DNA from: a virus
Reading direction: 5' to 3' (one strand)
IMG/VR virus record: IMGVR_UViG_3300022752_000316
Location: 1 to 27,573 of that record
Length of the DNA stretch: 27,573 bases
Shown here: one piece after another, positions 16,066 through 25,487 of the stretch
How the letters are laid out: every line of letters begins with the position of its first letter
Position numbering within the stretch: position 1 is the first letter of the stretch
Translations under genes and position numbers: made by a program
The notes under the pieces: model-generated
What the model was told of the DNA's origin: nothing
Seen by the model: only the letters and a program-made list of their open reading frames with translations
Databases searched by the model: none

Positions 16066-19000
16066 TTAGTCTCTGATAAGTCTTGAGAATAGAGCAAAGT
16101 AAGCATCTTGTGCATTACGATTTGTCTTAGATAGACGCTCTAGTTCTGCTTTAGCCTGTTGTTTTAGTAAGTCTTTGTAGTTTTCTGCTGAAGTACCATT
16201 GCCGTATACAGAATCACGTGCATTGATGTATTGATTATAGACAGTCATCATACCTTCAATAGGTTTGCGAACTGCTGGATCAAGTTTTACGGTAGAATCA
16301 GCTAACATTCTTTCCAAATCAGCAAGTGCCTGTGAGCGTTGTACTGCACGCTCTGCGCCTTTACCTAGTTCTTCTTGTAGATTAGGGCGAGCCTTCTTGA
16401 AAGAATCTGACCAGCGTGACCATTGTTCCTTTAACTGACGCTTTGCGTAGTCATTGTAAGTATTGGCAAGTTCTGCTTCGTATTGGTCTTGTTGGTCATA
16501 ATAGAAGTTCTCGTCAAAGGCTGTATTGACTTCACGTAGATAATCTTCCATAGTCTTTGAACGCTTTAAGCCCATATTGATTAACAGTTTATAGGTACGA
16601 AAATCAAACTCACCTTCTTTTGGAATAAAGAAAGATGCAGCTTCTGGGTATGTTTCAAGAAGTTTTTTGTTCTTGTTAATCCAAGTATTGGCTTTGTCGT
16701 TAGCGCTAATAATTGCTATGACATTGCTCTCAGACTCAGATATTGTATATGGCATTTGGTCTGGGAATAATCTAACCCACTCAAGCATAGCCTTGTCATA
16801 ATCACCTGTCTTTTCAACAAGGTTATTCCAAGTCTGCTTAAAGTTTGTTTGACCATTCTGGCGTACCCAATCGGCAATCTCGCTCTTTAATGTAGTTTGA
16901 GGTGGAGCTGGGACTATAAATCCTAATATGAAACGTAAAGATAGGGCAGTAAAGGTTGATGCGTTTAGTTTATCTTGGTACTTATCAAGTTCTCCTGGTG
17001 TAATAGGAATCTCTTGACCAGTTTCTGGATCAATCTTTGGTTTTAATCCGTGACCAGTAGCCTCAAGGTATGAAGCTGCCTTACGGAAGGCTGATGCAAA
17101 CTGAGACTTACGTTCATTTCTATCCATCAACGCAAGGAATCTATTAAAGTGCGCTGGGAAAATTGCATTTACAATAGGTTGGTCTTCTCCATATTGACCT
17201 AAGAAAACTCTTTCAAGTTTATCTAAAGATGGCACTAAGGCAAATATAGCCTTCATTGATAGAGCAGATACAGGTCCTGCAAAGGTTGGGAATAATGAAT
17301 CTGGGTTAGATGATGGTGTAATCATCTTTAACTTAGCAGAAAATTCTATAGGCATTGGAGCCTTAATTGCTTCTTCTTGACCAAAAGCCTGCATAACTTT
17401 ATCTACGCTTTGATACATAGCAGTTGTGCCAGGATAGAAGAAGTATGATTCTCCAGTATCATCAGTTTGCACTAAGCCAGAGTGTGCAATACCATCGTAA
17501 GTCAATGATGCGCGAGTGATTGCTTCTGGGTTGTAGCGTACTGTGCGATAAAAACGGCGATAGAAGTCTTCGGTTGCGCGATAGAAACGAGCAAAGTTGC
17601 GACCAGTCATAGCAAGTTGAGTACGAACTGCTGGATTATCTAGGAAAGCAAGTGCGCTATCTTTAGCCAAGTCCTCAGCTATTGTATTGATATGGCGTTG
17701 AGCAGACTTAAAAGCCTTCTCATAGGCTTCATCTGTTTTATTAGCGGTAAACTGCTTGATAACTTTATCACTAAAGCCTGAACTATCTAACTCTTTACGG
17801 AAACGAATTAGTTCATTGATGACTATTGGTTCACGTGACCAACGGGCATTAGCCTCACCCATCGCATCCCAGCCCTTATCATAAAGAGCTGCAACAAAGT
17901 TATCGGAATCTGCAACAGGAACCAAAGTTGGTCCAGAGATAAACTCTGGTGCTAACTTAGGATCATCTGGTAGGTCTACAAGTTTTAATTCTTTTGCTGA
18001 TACTTTAACGTATCCGTCTTTATCAGTCTTTTTAACTTTATTAAGAAGTTCTCTGTTGAGATTACCATTCTTATCAGAGAATAGATTACGTACTGCAATG
18101 TACGCACGTTGAGCGTGGATTCGTTCATCTACGCCTTTTGAATAAAGCTGGAATCTTTTCTTTTCTTGCGCTGGTAAGTTCTTAAGAAACTTAACCATCT
18201 CATCAACTGCTGTTATATCATCCTCAAGATATCTAATAGCAATACGACCTAGGTCATCATTAGCCATAACACCTAGTTGGAATAGCCAACTTACCTTAGA
18301 TTGCTCACTTGCAACAGGATTAAACTGAGTAAAAGCCTTATCTCCAACAGAACGCTTATAGGCTTTACCATCAATAGTGATTGCTTCTAATTTACCAAAG
18401 CGTGATACATCATCTGCTATATTACTGTAGCGACTATTACCGCGAACAGCATTCTTAGCGCCTTCAGAAACATCGGCAAGTAATGAATCTAAGTCACCAT
18501 ACTTAGCGACATTAGCAATTATATCAGCAGATTCTTTATCAAGTTTATAGGCTAATTTACGGCGAAGAACTGCTTCTGCCATAACAGAACGAACTTCATT
18601 CTCATCGGTAGCAGCAGCTATCTTGCCTGCAAACTCTTTTAGTTCATCAGATCTAAGGAATTTATTTATAGCACCAAGTTCGCCTTGTTCACTATTAAGA
18701 AATACTGTGTCCTTAAACTTCTGTAAGGATGTTTCTTCTCCTGCTACACCCCTGCCAATACGAACGCGAGTAGACCATAAACGACCTTTTACCATATCCC
18801 AAGGATTACGACCACGTGCTAAGTAAAACATATCGTCTTCAATAGCATTACGGATTGCAAAGCGTGGTCCTGCAAGGGTCAAGAATGACCAACCAGATGT
18901 AATCTGGTCTACCCACTTATTATGAGAAAAGCCAATAAGTTTAGATATTAAACCTTGACGTGCTGTAAGTCTATCAAGATCTACTATTGATGGGATAACC

Positions 19001-20742
19001 ATTGATGATGATAGTTGATATGGGAACAAAGCCATCTGCTCGCCAGCAAATTCAGCAGGGTTTCCTACGCGAGTTCCATCTACAACTATATCTGCAGCGT
19101 AACGTTTTTCTAAACCGCGACCTGCAAACTGTTCCATAAATGTTTTGCCAGGGTCGCCCTTACGAACACCGCGAGTTGAGAAAATAGTGTTCCAAAGTCC
19201 CTTGGTAATCTGAATGCGTTGACCTTCATCTCCAGCAGCAAATGCCTCAGCAATAATTTTGCTATGATAACGAGAGTTTGTTAAACGCGCTGTGCGATAA
19301 ATTTGTTCAACAGCATTTGGTCCTGATACATCAAATACTGTAGATGTTGGATTAGGAACTTTTGTAAACTTACGGGCAAACCTATCAATACGACCTTGAA
19401 TTTGATTAGCTGTAAAACGGATTACTCCGTCTGGCCCTTTGATTCTGCCAACTTGTTTTTCTAGTGCAGCAATTTCATCAGAGCGACCAGTAATACCTGC
19501 AAGGATATCTTCATACTGTGGTCCAACTCCATACAATGCAGATACAAGTTTCTGTCCTACATTGTCAATATTAAGAACTTTATTGCCAGTAGTAAATGCT
19601 GCAATACGAGCCTTACGCCCTACAGTTAAACGTGGAATTAAAGGAGTCTCACGAGCTGCCTGACCTTTTAGTATGCCAAGCATATCTACGCTATTTTGAA
19701 AATAGTTCTTAGCGGTAGCAGAATCCTTTACGCCAGCTTTTAAGAACTCATCAACAGCAGCAGGGCCAAACTCTGGCGCTATACGCTTTAACATTGTTGA
19801 AGCTTTTTCAGCCTCTACAATATTTTTAGCTTTACGGGCCTTTTCTAAATTATCTAATTGGCTACCGTATACATTAAAGAAGTTTACTACTTCAGGCCTA
19901 GTAAATACTTCGTCTACTTTTTTAGGAGAACCAGCAATTTTAATAATTGAATAACGAGCTGCATCATAGGCTTTCTTAGCTTTACCTAGGAAAATAGTAG
20001 GATCTGCAAAGATACGATAAGACGCATCTGCTATTCCAGATATTCCTTTGTAAAGAAACCCTGAACCCTCTAAACCTTCTGGTAGAAATGTATTTGCTAT
20101 CTTTCTACCTGGTGAATATTTAGAAGCAAAGACTGCATCATAAGCATCTTGCCACAATGGGTCCCTGTTTTGTGCAGCAAGAGCTGCAATTTCTTTTTCT
20201 TCAGGTGCTCCGTTAGCAATTATGTCTGCTAAATCACGACCTTCTGTAACTTGTTGCGCTAATTTGACGCGGGTGGGTCCATATTTAGCAGTTGCTTTAG
20301 AAATACGTTGCTCATTGTAAAGAAATTCACCATTATCATTTGACTTATCCCAAGCCTGTGTAAGAATCTTTACTTTATCTAAAGGTGTTTTAGTAAAGTC
20401 AGGCTTAAAGTAACCTGATTCTGAAGCAAGTGCGCCTGTTCTATACAGGCGTGTCATAAAATCTGACACTTCAGTTAAAGCATTTACTACTTGCCCACCA
20501 CTATAGTGCCAAGCGGTACCTAACCAACCTCTTTTTTTAGGTTCAGGGTTAGTGCCAAAAGTATCTTTAAGTGTTTCTTGTTGATCCGTTGGTAAAGATT
20601 GAAACTTAATACGCGCTTCATTAGCAGGCATATCAAGTAAATTTTTATGAGTGCTAACAAGTTTAGATATAGCATCTACTTTTTCTTTATCAGTAGGTGA
20701 TAAGTTAGCTTGTGCGGATGCAAGTTTTAGATTTTTCTCCAC
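16066..20742 (-). CDS. Giant virion protein, 1558 residues (internal/ejection or tape-measure candidate)
   Basis: This is the largest gene of the window. The protein is mostly helical and charged, with a long C-terminal coiled-coil-like region (about 1380-1558: YNDYAKRQLKEQWSRW, KGAERAVQRSQALADLERML). There are short hydrophobic stretches near 1115 (FAGPVSALSMKAIFALVP) and 1215 (TALSLRFILGFIVPAPP). A central block has NFARFYRATEDFYRRFYRTV and YFFYPGTTAMYQ. No lytic transglycosylase, protease or nuclease signature is visible. It starts with a GTG overlapping the previous stop (TAGTG), with GAGG upstream. Located between portal and capsid rather than among tail genes, it fits an ejected internal virion protein better than a tape measure, but both remain possible. 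Confidence 0.55.
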   Translation of the reverse strand: MEKNLKLASAQANLSPTDKEKVDAISKLVSTHKNLLDMPANEARIKFQSLPTDQQETLKDTFGTNPEPKKRGWLGTAWHYSGGQVVNALTEVSDFMTRLYRTGALASESGYFKPDFTKTPLDKVKILTQAWDKSNDNGEFLYNEQRISKATAKYGPTRVKLAQQVTEGRDLADIIANGAPEEKEIAALAAQNRDPLWQDAYDAVFASKYSPGRKIANTFLPEGLEGSGFLYKGISGIADASYRIFADPTIFLGKAKKAYDAARYSIIKIAGSPKKVDEVFTRPEVVNFFNVYGSQLDNLEKARKAKNIVEAEKASTMLKRIAPEFGPAAVDEFLKAGVKDSATAKNYFQNSVDMLGILKGQAARETPLIPRLTVGRKARIAAFTTGNKVLNIDNVGQKLVSALYGVGPQYEDILAGITGRSDEIAALEKQVGRIKGPDGVIRFTANQIQGRIDRFARKFTKVPNPTSTVFDVSGPNAVEQIYRTARLTNSRYHSKIIAEAFAAGDEGQRIQITKGLWNTIFSTRGVRKGDPGKTFMEQFAGRGLEKRYAADIVVDGTRVGNPAEFAGEQMALFPYQLSSSMVIPSIVDLDRLTARQGLISKLIGFSHNKWVDQITSGWSFLTLAGPRFAIRNAIEDDMFYLARGRNPWDMVKGRLWSTRVRIGRGVAGEETSLQKFKDTVFLNSEQGELGAINKFLRSDELKEFAGKIAAATDENEVRSVMAEAVLRRKLAYKLDKESADIIANVAKYGDLDSLLADVSEGAKNAVRGNSRYSNIADDVSRFGKLEAITIDGKAYKRSVGDKAFTQFNPVASEQSKVSWLFQLGVMANDDLGRIAIRYLEDDITAVDEMVKFLKNLPAQEKKRFQLYSKGVDERIHAQRAYIAVRNLFSDKNGNLNRELLNKVKKTDKDGYVKVSAKELKLVDLPDDPKLAPEFISGPTLVPVADSDNFVAALYDKGWDAMGEANARWSREPIVINELIRFRKELDSSGFSDKVIKQFTANKTDEAYEKAFKSAQRHINTIAEDLAKDSALAFLDNPAVRTQLAMTGRNFARFYRATEDFYRRFYRTVRYNPEAITRASLTYDGIAHSGLVQTDDTGESYFFYPGTTAMYQSVDKVMQAFGQEEAIKAPMPIEFSAKLKMITPSSNPDSLFPTFAGPVSALSMKAIFALVPSLDKLERVFLGQYGEDQPIVNAIFPAHFNRFLALMDRNERKSQFASAFRKAASYLEATGHGLKPKIDPETGQEIPITPGELDKYQDKLNASTFTALSLRFILGFIVPAPPQTTLKSEIADWVRQNGQTNFKQTWNNLVEKTGDYDKAMLEWVRLFPDQMPYTISESESNVIAIISANDKANTWINKNKKLLETYPEAASFFIPKEGEFDFRTYKLLINMGLKRSKTMEDYLREVNTAFDENFYYDQQDQYEAELANTYNDYAKRQLKEQWSRWSDSFKKARPNLQEELGKGAERAVQRSQALADLERMLADSTVKLDPAVRKPIEGMMTVYNQYINARDSVYGNGTSAENYKDLLKQQAKAELERLSKTNRNAQDAYFALFSRLIRD

Positions 20743-21140
20743 TACAATCCTCGCGCAATAAAGTCCTGATACAGAATTGCAATTTCGCCAGACTCATCGT
20801 AAGGTAACAACTTAGCCAGAGTATCTGAATACTTCTCAACTGGTGTTGGACGCATTCCTAAAACTTCTGGTCCTGGACCTTCACCCATTGCGATACCTGC
20901 AGTAATCGGTTCATCAGGGCGCTCTGATGGAGCATACAATGGAGTAATCTGACTTGGAGCCATACCCATCTCTGATTGAGATGTAGGGCGCACATTTGGA
21001 GTTTTTGCTAGCGGAGCTCCTGCTTTAATTGCAGCGTTCTCAACGCCTGAACCATATTCTGTTGACTGAAATGAAATTCCATCTGTTCTCTTGGAGAATT
21101 TACCAGGTCCTGATACACCTGCCATAGGCCCTCTAGCCAT
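20742..21140 (-). CDS. Hypothetical Pro/Gly-rich protein
   Basis: This 132-residue protein is rich in Gly, Pro, Ala and Met in its first 95 residues (MARGPMAGVSGPGKFSKR, ITAGIAMGEGPGPEVLG), which are probably disordered. It ends in a short helix (EIAILYQDFIARGL). It overlaps the upstream gene by 8 bases and the 1558-residue gene by one. GGAGGATCC precedes the ATG. A chaperone or short virion linker for the giant protein is possible; no family was recognised. Confidence 0.5.
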   Translation of the reverse strand: MARGPMAGVSGPGKFSKRTDGISFQSTEYGSGVENAAIKAGAPLAKTPNVRPTSQSEMGMAPSQITPLYAPSERPDEPITAGIAMGEGPGPEVLGMRPTPVEKYSDTLAKLLPYDESGEIAILYQDFIARGL

Positions 21141-21351
21141 TTGGATCCTCCATCTTCTCTAAATCTGATGTGAACTGTTCCCATACTCTGGAAACTTTTG
21201 TTGTTCTATTTGCGTTATACACTGCTAAATCTAAAAGTTCTGATGCGAGCATCTCTACAGCTCGGACTATATTTACAAAGAAACCTGATATAACTACAAA
21301 GAAATCTGCGAGAGTGACAGAGCGCGGTACAAAATCTTTATCTTTATCCAC
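21133..21351 (-). CDS. Small protein with a hydrophobic helix
   Basis: This 72-residue protein has a charged start (DKDKDFVPRS) and a hydrophobic helix at about residues 13-30 (LADFFVVISGFFVNIVRAV), then an amphipathic helical end (SRVWEQFTSDLEKME). It starts at a GTG at 21351, with GAGGGG upstream. It may sit in a membrane or pack against the giant protein. No family recognised. Position between portal and internal proteins suggests a structural or assembly role. Confidence 0.5.
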   Translation of the reverse strand: MDKDKDFVPRSVTLADFFVVISGFFVNIVRAVEMLASELLDLAVYNANRTTKVSRVWEQFTSDLEKMEDPNG

Positions 21352-21375
21352 GCTCTATCCCCTCACTGTAAAACA

Positions 21376-21507
21376 CTAAGCCTTCTTGCCTTTACGAGCT
21401 TTGCCTGCATAGCCAAACTTGACCATACCGCCTGCTGGCTTTTTCATATCCTTCTTGCCCTCTGTTGGCTTTGCCATAGAGGCCTTTGCACGACCACCTT
21501 TTTTCAT
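21376..21507 (-). CDS. Lys/Gly-rich mini-protein after the portal
   Basis: Direct translation gives a 43-residue protein with 13 lysines: MKKGGRAKASMAKPTEGKKD followed by a Met/Gly-rich stretch and KFGYAGKARKGKKA. The very strong GGGAGGTG site upstream of the ATG and tight spacing after the portal gene support expression. It resembles in composition the other basic mini-proteins here. Function unknown; nucleic-acid contact is possible. Confidence 0.6.
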   Translation of the reverse strand: MKKGGRAKASMAKPTEGKKDMKKPAGGMVKFGYAGKARKGKKA

Positions 21508-21519
21508 ATCACACCTCCC

Positions 21520-23256
21520 TTACCCTGCAATAGATGCGAGTAATGACGCTATATCTGGACGAGAGCCAGCAGCAGGGGCCGCACCCATTTGTTCTGGAGT
21601 TGGCTGCGAGGCAGGAACGGGGGCCATACCTGCTGCTGGAACTTGTTCGCCCATCATTTCTGTTGGGACTTCTGGAGCTGGTTCTGGAGTAAATACTTCT
21701 TCAACTATCGTCTCAAGTTGTTTACCTTTTTGACGACCCTTAATAACCTCGGCGATTCTAGAAACAATCTGAGAAGGATCTTGACCTTGGGCTGCAAGTG
21801 CTGGAATGGCCTGAGCATACTGAGCAACAGCAACGCGCAAAGAATCACGCATCTCTTCAATATCCACACGCTGTTCTTCTTGAGTGACATTTAACTCCAT
21901 AGGAATTTCTCTGCGTACATAATCACGCGATACGAGTTTATCGGAACGCATCTGTAGTAAAGCAATAATGGCATTGTTTGGATTCATACCAGACATAATG
22001 CCGTAGCGAACATCTACACCGTATTCACCAGCAATCTGTTTGCTTGGTACATACTTCATATTAAACGGAGTACCGTCATCTACTCCCTTGATTTCCTTGG
22101 TCATAGAACCAAAGATTTTCTCGTCTACTTCAAAGCTAAGTGATACTAGCTCTGTAAATAGTCTTGCAAACTGTGCTTGTGCTGCACGTACTTGTGTATC
22201 AAAGCCAGCTTGTAGGGCTTGTACTCCGCGACCTGTAATGATTGAAGCATCAACATTACCGCTACGTACTTCTGGATAACGAGAACCAAGACGTAGTTCG
22301 CGCTCTAGTACACTAGACTCGGTAAAGACTCCATTAGGAAGTTCTAGCGGCACACGTCTAATTGCCTGCGGATTAGCAGAACGCATAATTGCATCAGGGC
22401 CAAGTGCAAGTTCTTGAACATCCTGGGGGATAGCAATAGGTGCTTGAATAGACTTTTCTGCTGCTTGAATCTGTAGAACAGCAAAACGAGCACGAGCTAG
22501 TTGTACCGCTAGAACATCATCAAATTGACCGCGTGCTTCTCCGTCTAGGGATGAACGCATTGCAACGCGGGCTAGGCACTTACCAATAACGTTAGGTAGG
22601 TTTAATAAAACTAGATTGTTACGATCTGGGACGTAGATTAAATCTTGGTCCTTATCGTGGTAGCGAACCATTGTGACATAAGGAGAGCTGGTAGCATAAC
22701 TTCTATTAGTAATGATTTGATTGTAGAACTCTGGATATTGCATTGCTAGAGTCTCTGCATCAGTAGCTATTACTTGAGTAATTGAGATACAACGACCAAA
22801 GCGGTCCATCTCAGGATAGACACCAAAAGGATTCAGCAAACGGATTCTAGGATTGTTTGTCTCGTAATCCATCTCAACTATTGCTGGTAGCATTCCGTAG
22901 GTGTTAAACCAGTCAGCACCTTGATACATCTGAATCTGCAACTCAGAACCTGATACAAAGTAGTTGGCAATACGAGTTCTAGTATCAGCAGCTTTACGTG
23001 CAGAATCTGAAACCATATTGGTAGCAGCGCAGTTGAAAGATGGTAGTGGTGCCATTACCTCTGCTAGGTCTCTGGCTGCAACATCAATGAAGTTAGCAAC
23101 TAAAGGTTTTGGATATTCCTCAGAGAACATAGCAGGATATACCTTGCTGATATCTCCTTGGCGCACAGATAGCACGTCACGCATACGCTGATCGCGTGCT
23201 GCATACTTAGACTGTAGCCTAGCTACCTTTGCAATTACTTCTTTAGTTGTAAGCAT
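21520..23256 (-). CDS. Portal protein
   Basis: This 578-residue protein occupies the portal position straight after the terminase and has portal-like length and layout. An alpha/beta N-terminal wing is followed by PYVTMVRYHDKDQDLIYVPD (about 192-211). The helical stem region includes VLAVQLARARFAVLQIQAAEKS, and the C-terminal part is helical (ITGRGVQALQAGFDTQVRAAQAQFA). The last 70 residues are Pro/Ala/Glu-rich and probably flexible. The portal forms the dodecameric DNA channel at one capsid vertex, where terminase docks and tail proteins attach. The ATG has AAGGAT upstream and follows the Lys-rich mini-gene by 6 bp. Confidence 0.82.
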   Translation of the reverse strand: MLTTKEVIAKVARLQSKYAARDQRMRDVLSVRQGDISKVYPAMFSEEYPKPLVANFIDVAARDLAEVMAPLPSFNCAATNMVSDSARKAADTRTRIANYFVSGSELQIQMYQGADWFNTYGMLPAIVEMDYETNNPRIRLLNPFGVYPEMDRFGRCISITQVIATDAETLAMQYPEFYNQIITNRSYATSSPYVTMVRYHDKDQDLIYVPDRNNLVLLNLPNVIGKCLARVAMRSSLDGEARGQFDDVLAVQLARARFAVLQIQAAEKSIQAPIAIPQDVQELALGPDAIMRSANPQAIRRVPLELPNGVFTESSVLERELRLGSRYPEVRSGNVDASIITGRGVQALQAGFDTQVRAAQAQFARLFTELVSLSFEVDEKIFGSMTKEIKGVDDGTPFNMKYVPSKQIAGEYGVDVRYGIMSGMNPNNAIIALLQMRSDKLVSRDYVRREIPMELNVTQEEQRVDIEEMRDSLRVAVAQYAQAIPALAAQGQDPSQIVSRIAEVIKGRQKGKQLETIVEEVFTPEPAPEVPTEMMGEQVPAAGMAPVPASQPTPEQMGAAPAAGSRPDIASLLASIAG

Positions 23257-23262
23257 TTATCC

Positions 23263-23403
23263 TTACTTTTTCTTAAGTTTAATTACTGGTTTCTTCTTAA
23301 AGCCTGGTAGTTTAACGTCTGTATCTCCAGGATACTTTTTGTTCTTAGAAGGAACTTTCTTCTTCTTAGCAATAAAATCATCAAGCGTTGGCTTCTTTGG
23401 CAT
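23263..23403 (-). CDS. Lys-rich mini-protein between terminase and portal
   Basis: Direct translation gives a 46-residue protein with 17 lysines, MPKKPTLDDFIAKKKKVPSK - KYPGDTDVKLPGFKKKP. GGGAG precedes the ATG, which lies 9 bp after the terminase stop codon, and its end lies 6 bp before the portal start. Such positioning suggests a virion or packaging accessory. No family recognised. Confidence 0.6.
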   Translation of the reverse strand: MPKKPTLDDFIAKKKKVPSKNKKYPGDTDVKLPGFKKKPVIKLKKK

Positions 23404-23412
23404 TACTTCTCC

Positions 23413-25275
23413 CTAGACAAATTGACGTTGTTGTTGTTCTGCTATTAAATCGTCTATGTTTACTACTAGACGCTTGCCTCGCTCGTAACGAGACAAAAAC
23501 GGATTCTTCAGATGATGCACTGTATGGTTGCCATTGTTGAGCCATTCTCTAGCTCTAATCTCACAGAACCATAGAGCCATAACCATATCGGTCTTACCCT
23601 TAGTAGTGGGTGACCAGGTAATAAGTTGCTCTATTAAAGCCTTAACATTCTCAGTTTGATCTGATGGCAGATGAATTATATTATCTCTATGATGCTTACC
23701 ATCAGGTTGCTTAGTTCCAAATAGGGTAGACATAGAAGCTACGCCAAAGCCTGAATCCCACTTATTGCTACCAGTATGATGTTCTCTTAATACTGTTCCC
23801 TTAGATGCTAGGAACTGTCTGATACCTTCATCCTGAGTTAAGAAAGACTGGAAAGCGTTACGCTCTACAACCCATTCAGCAGGTGTATAGACGTTGGTCC
23901 AATCAATAATCAACTGTCTAATCTGAGCAGGGGTAGGCTTGGTAATCTTGATAGCATCTACGATATAGCGCTTATGTGTGATGCGGTCTACTGCATAACA
24001 GATAGCGGCAGTATCACCGACCATAGCAGGATCTAATCCACATACAAAAGAAAAACCAGTTAAATCTCTAGGATGGCCTGGAGCTCCTGCTTGCAAGCGA
24101 CCAGCCTTACGCATACCATCAATAGAACCTCTAACAGATACTGGGTCAAATATGGCATCATCTGAGATATCTTGTTGCTGATAAATCAAAGCCCAAGTGC
24201 TGGCATCCATAGCTTGACGTTCTGCAAAGAGATGCTTACCGTTCCATCTAGGATAGAGACCTTCTTCGGTCTTATCAGCATCGCTCTGCCCATCAAAGGG
24301 TTGGTCTGAGTAAGGCCAGAGAGTTACCCACTTGGTGGGGTCCTCATTGGTTTCAAGTAAAGCTGGCATCGCCAGATATGTCCAAGGGACCAAGCCACCA
24401 GGGTATCTATCAGGAGAGCGTAGTTCTTTGTATAAGTCTACAGAGGCAACGCGGGTTCCGATAACAATTAACTTACCAGTAGGGTTAAGACGGGATCTAA
24501 CATCTTGGGTAAGCCATCTAATCTGCTTTTCAAACTCATTAGCGTTCTTCAAGGTAACAGCATCATCAACAATAATCATATCGGCACGCTTACCGTATAT
24601 CTGACCGCCAATACCAACAGCTTCTATATTGGGGTCTTTCTCAGATGATTCTCTGAGTTCATCACCGAAGGTAACCCTAGTAGTAGTCCAGGTAGCAGAT
24701 TTAGAGTTAAAGCCGACACCAGCAGCATAGGCCTGCTGTAGTTCCTCATACATTGGATGGGTAAGGCGCTGCTTGATAGCATATAAGAAATCTGCTGCAA
24801 GCTGCTGAGTCTGGGATACTATTAAAACTCTAAAGTTAGGATTCTGGACTATCTTCCAAGTTACATAGTCAACTGTGATAGTCATTGACTTGGCGTGATT
24901 GGGTGGAATGTTTATCAGGATGCGGTTATCAGCAATACCCTTTTCGTACTTCATAGAGCTGTGATACCAAGAGGGCTCACGCCCTTCTATAACATCTGCC
25001 AGGTTCTGCTGATGAGCAAAGGTCCTCTGATGAAGGAATCTCTGGCGGAACTCTGCAAAGGGTAGGTCGTGAACATCGGTAGATGCAAAGTTCTTAGATC
25101 TTAACCCTAGGCGGGTTCTATCAATTTTATCGGCAAAGACCTTATCGGTTCTACGGTAGTACTCATAACTTTTTATGGATTTACCAGCAGAGGCACAAGC
25201 CTGTTCTATAGTAATACCCTCTGCTACAGCGTTAAGGATTACCCTTTTAGCTATATCAGCAGTGTTGTTAGAAAT
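23413..25275 (-). CDS. terL: Large terminase with N-terminal HTH-like extension, apparent ATT start
   Basis: This packaging motor has ATPase motifs: a Walker A variant PPNHAKS (residues 124-130), Walker B DMIIVDD (232-238) and IGTR (272-275). RNase H-type nuclease acids are D415 (GLDPA), E471 (VERN) and D563 (TDMVMA). The first ATG in frame (24954) would give 513 residues and start only 16 residues before Walker A, with no adenine-binding region. The same frame stays open 107 codons further upstream. There, residues 10-60 (ILNAVAEGITIEQACASAGK onward) look like a helix-turn-helix of small terminase type, and about 68-105 (FRQRFLHQRTFAHQQNLADV) like the usual terminase entry. The upstream section has no ATG, GTG or TTG, but TAGGAG with 6-nt spacing precedes an ATT at 25275. 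Total 620 residues. Confidence 0.85.
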   Translation of the reverse strand: MSNNTADIAKRVILNAVAEGITIEQACASAGKSIKSYEYYRRTDKVFADKIDRTRLGLRSKNFASTDVHDLPFAEFRQRFLHQRTFAHQQNLADVIEGREPSWYHSSMKYEKGIADNRILINIPPNHAKSMTITVDYVTWKIVQNPNFRVLIVSQTQQLAADFLYAIKQRLTHPMYEELQQAYAAGVGFNSKSATWTTTRVTFGDELRESSEKDPNIEAVGIGGQIYGKRADMIIVDDAVTLKNANEFEKQIRWLTQDVRSRLNPTGKLIVIGTRVASVDLYKELRSPDRYPGGLVPWTYLAMPALLETNEDPTKWVTLWPYSDQPFDGQSDADKTEEGLYPRWNGKHLFAERQAMDASTWALIYQQQDISDDAIFDPVSVRGSIDGMRKAGRLQAGAPGHPRDLTGFSFVCGLDPAMVGDTAAICYAVDRITHKRYIVDAIKITKPTPAQIRQLIIDWTNVYTPAEWVVERNAFQSFLTQDEGIRQFLASKGTVLREHHTGSNKWDSGFGVASMSTLFGTKQPDGKHHRDNIIHLPSDQTENVKALIEQLITWSPTTKGKTDMVMALWFCEIRAREWLNNGNHTVHHLKNPFLSRYERGKRLVVNIDDLIAEQQQRQFV

Positions 25276-25459
25276 AGCAGGCTCCTAAATTTTTGACAGA
25301 ATACACCCGACTAAATGAGGCGACTTGCGCCTCGTTATCGGGCTTGAGCGCCCGAACGAGTCACAACGAAGTGAGGGGTAAGTCAGCTCCACCCCTTCTA
25401 GGGGCGTAGCGTGAGCGTAGCCCGCAGTAAGCTACAACCGTTCCGCTTACTGCTCCTAT

Positions 25460-25487
25460 ACTGTATTAGGCGGGAAAAAAAAGTCAT
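25460..25487 (-). promoter_or_regulatory. Possible late promoter upstream of terminase
   Basis: On the minus strand, ATGACT (25487-25482; 4 of 6 matches to TTGACA) and TACAGT (25465-25460; TANNNT) are 16 bp apart. They would drive a transcript with a leader of about 180 nt before the terminase. The match is weak, and phages often use phage-encoded factors for late genes. Confidence 0.25.

Noticed and set aside
25293-25298. TTGACA as a + strand promoter for the RNA candidate
   Set aside because: No TATAAT- or TANNNT-like box lies 15-19 bp downstream, so it is left as a remark only.
25290-25470. tRNA or tmRNA in the hairpin region
   Set aside because: No cloverleaf, T-loop GTTCRA sequence or CCA end can be assembled from the stems.
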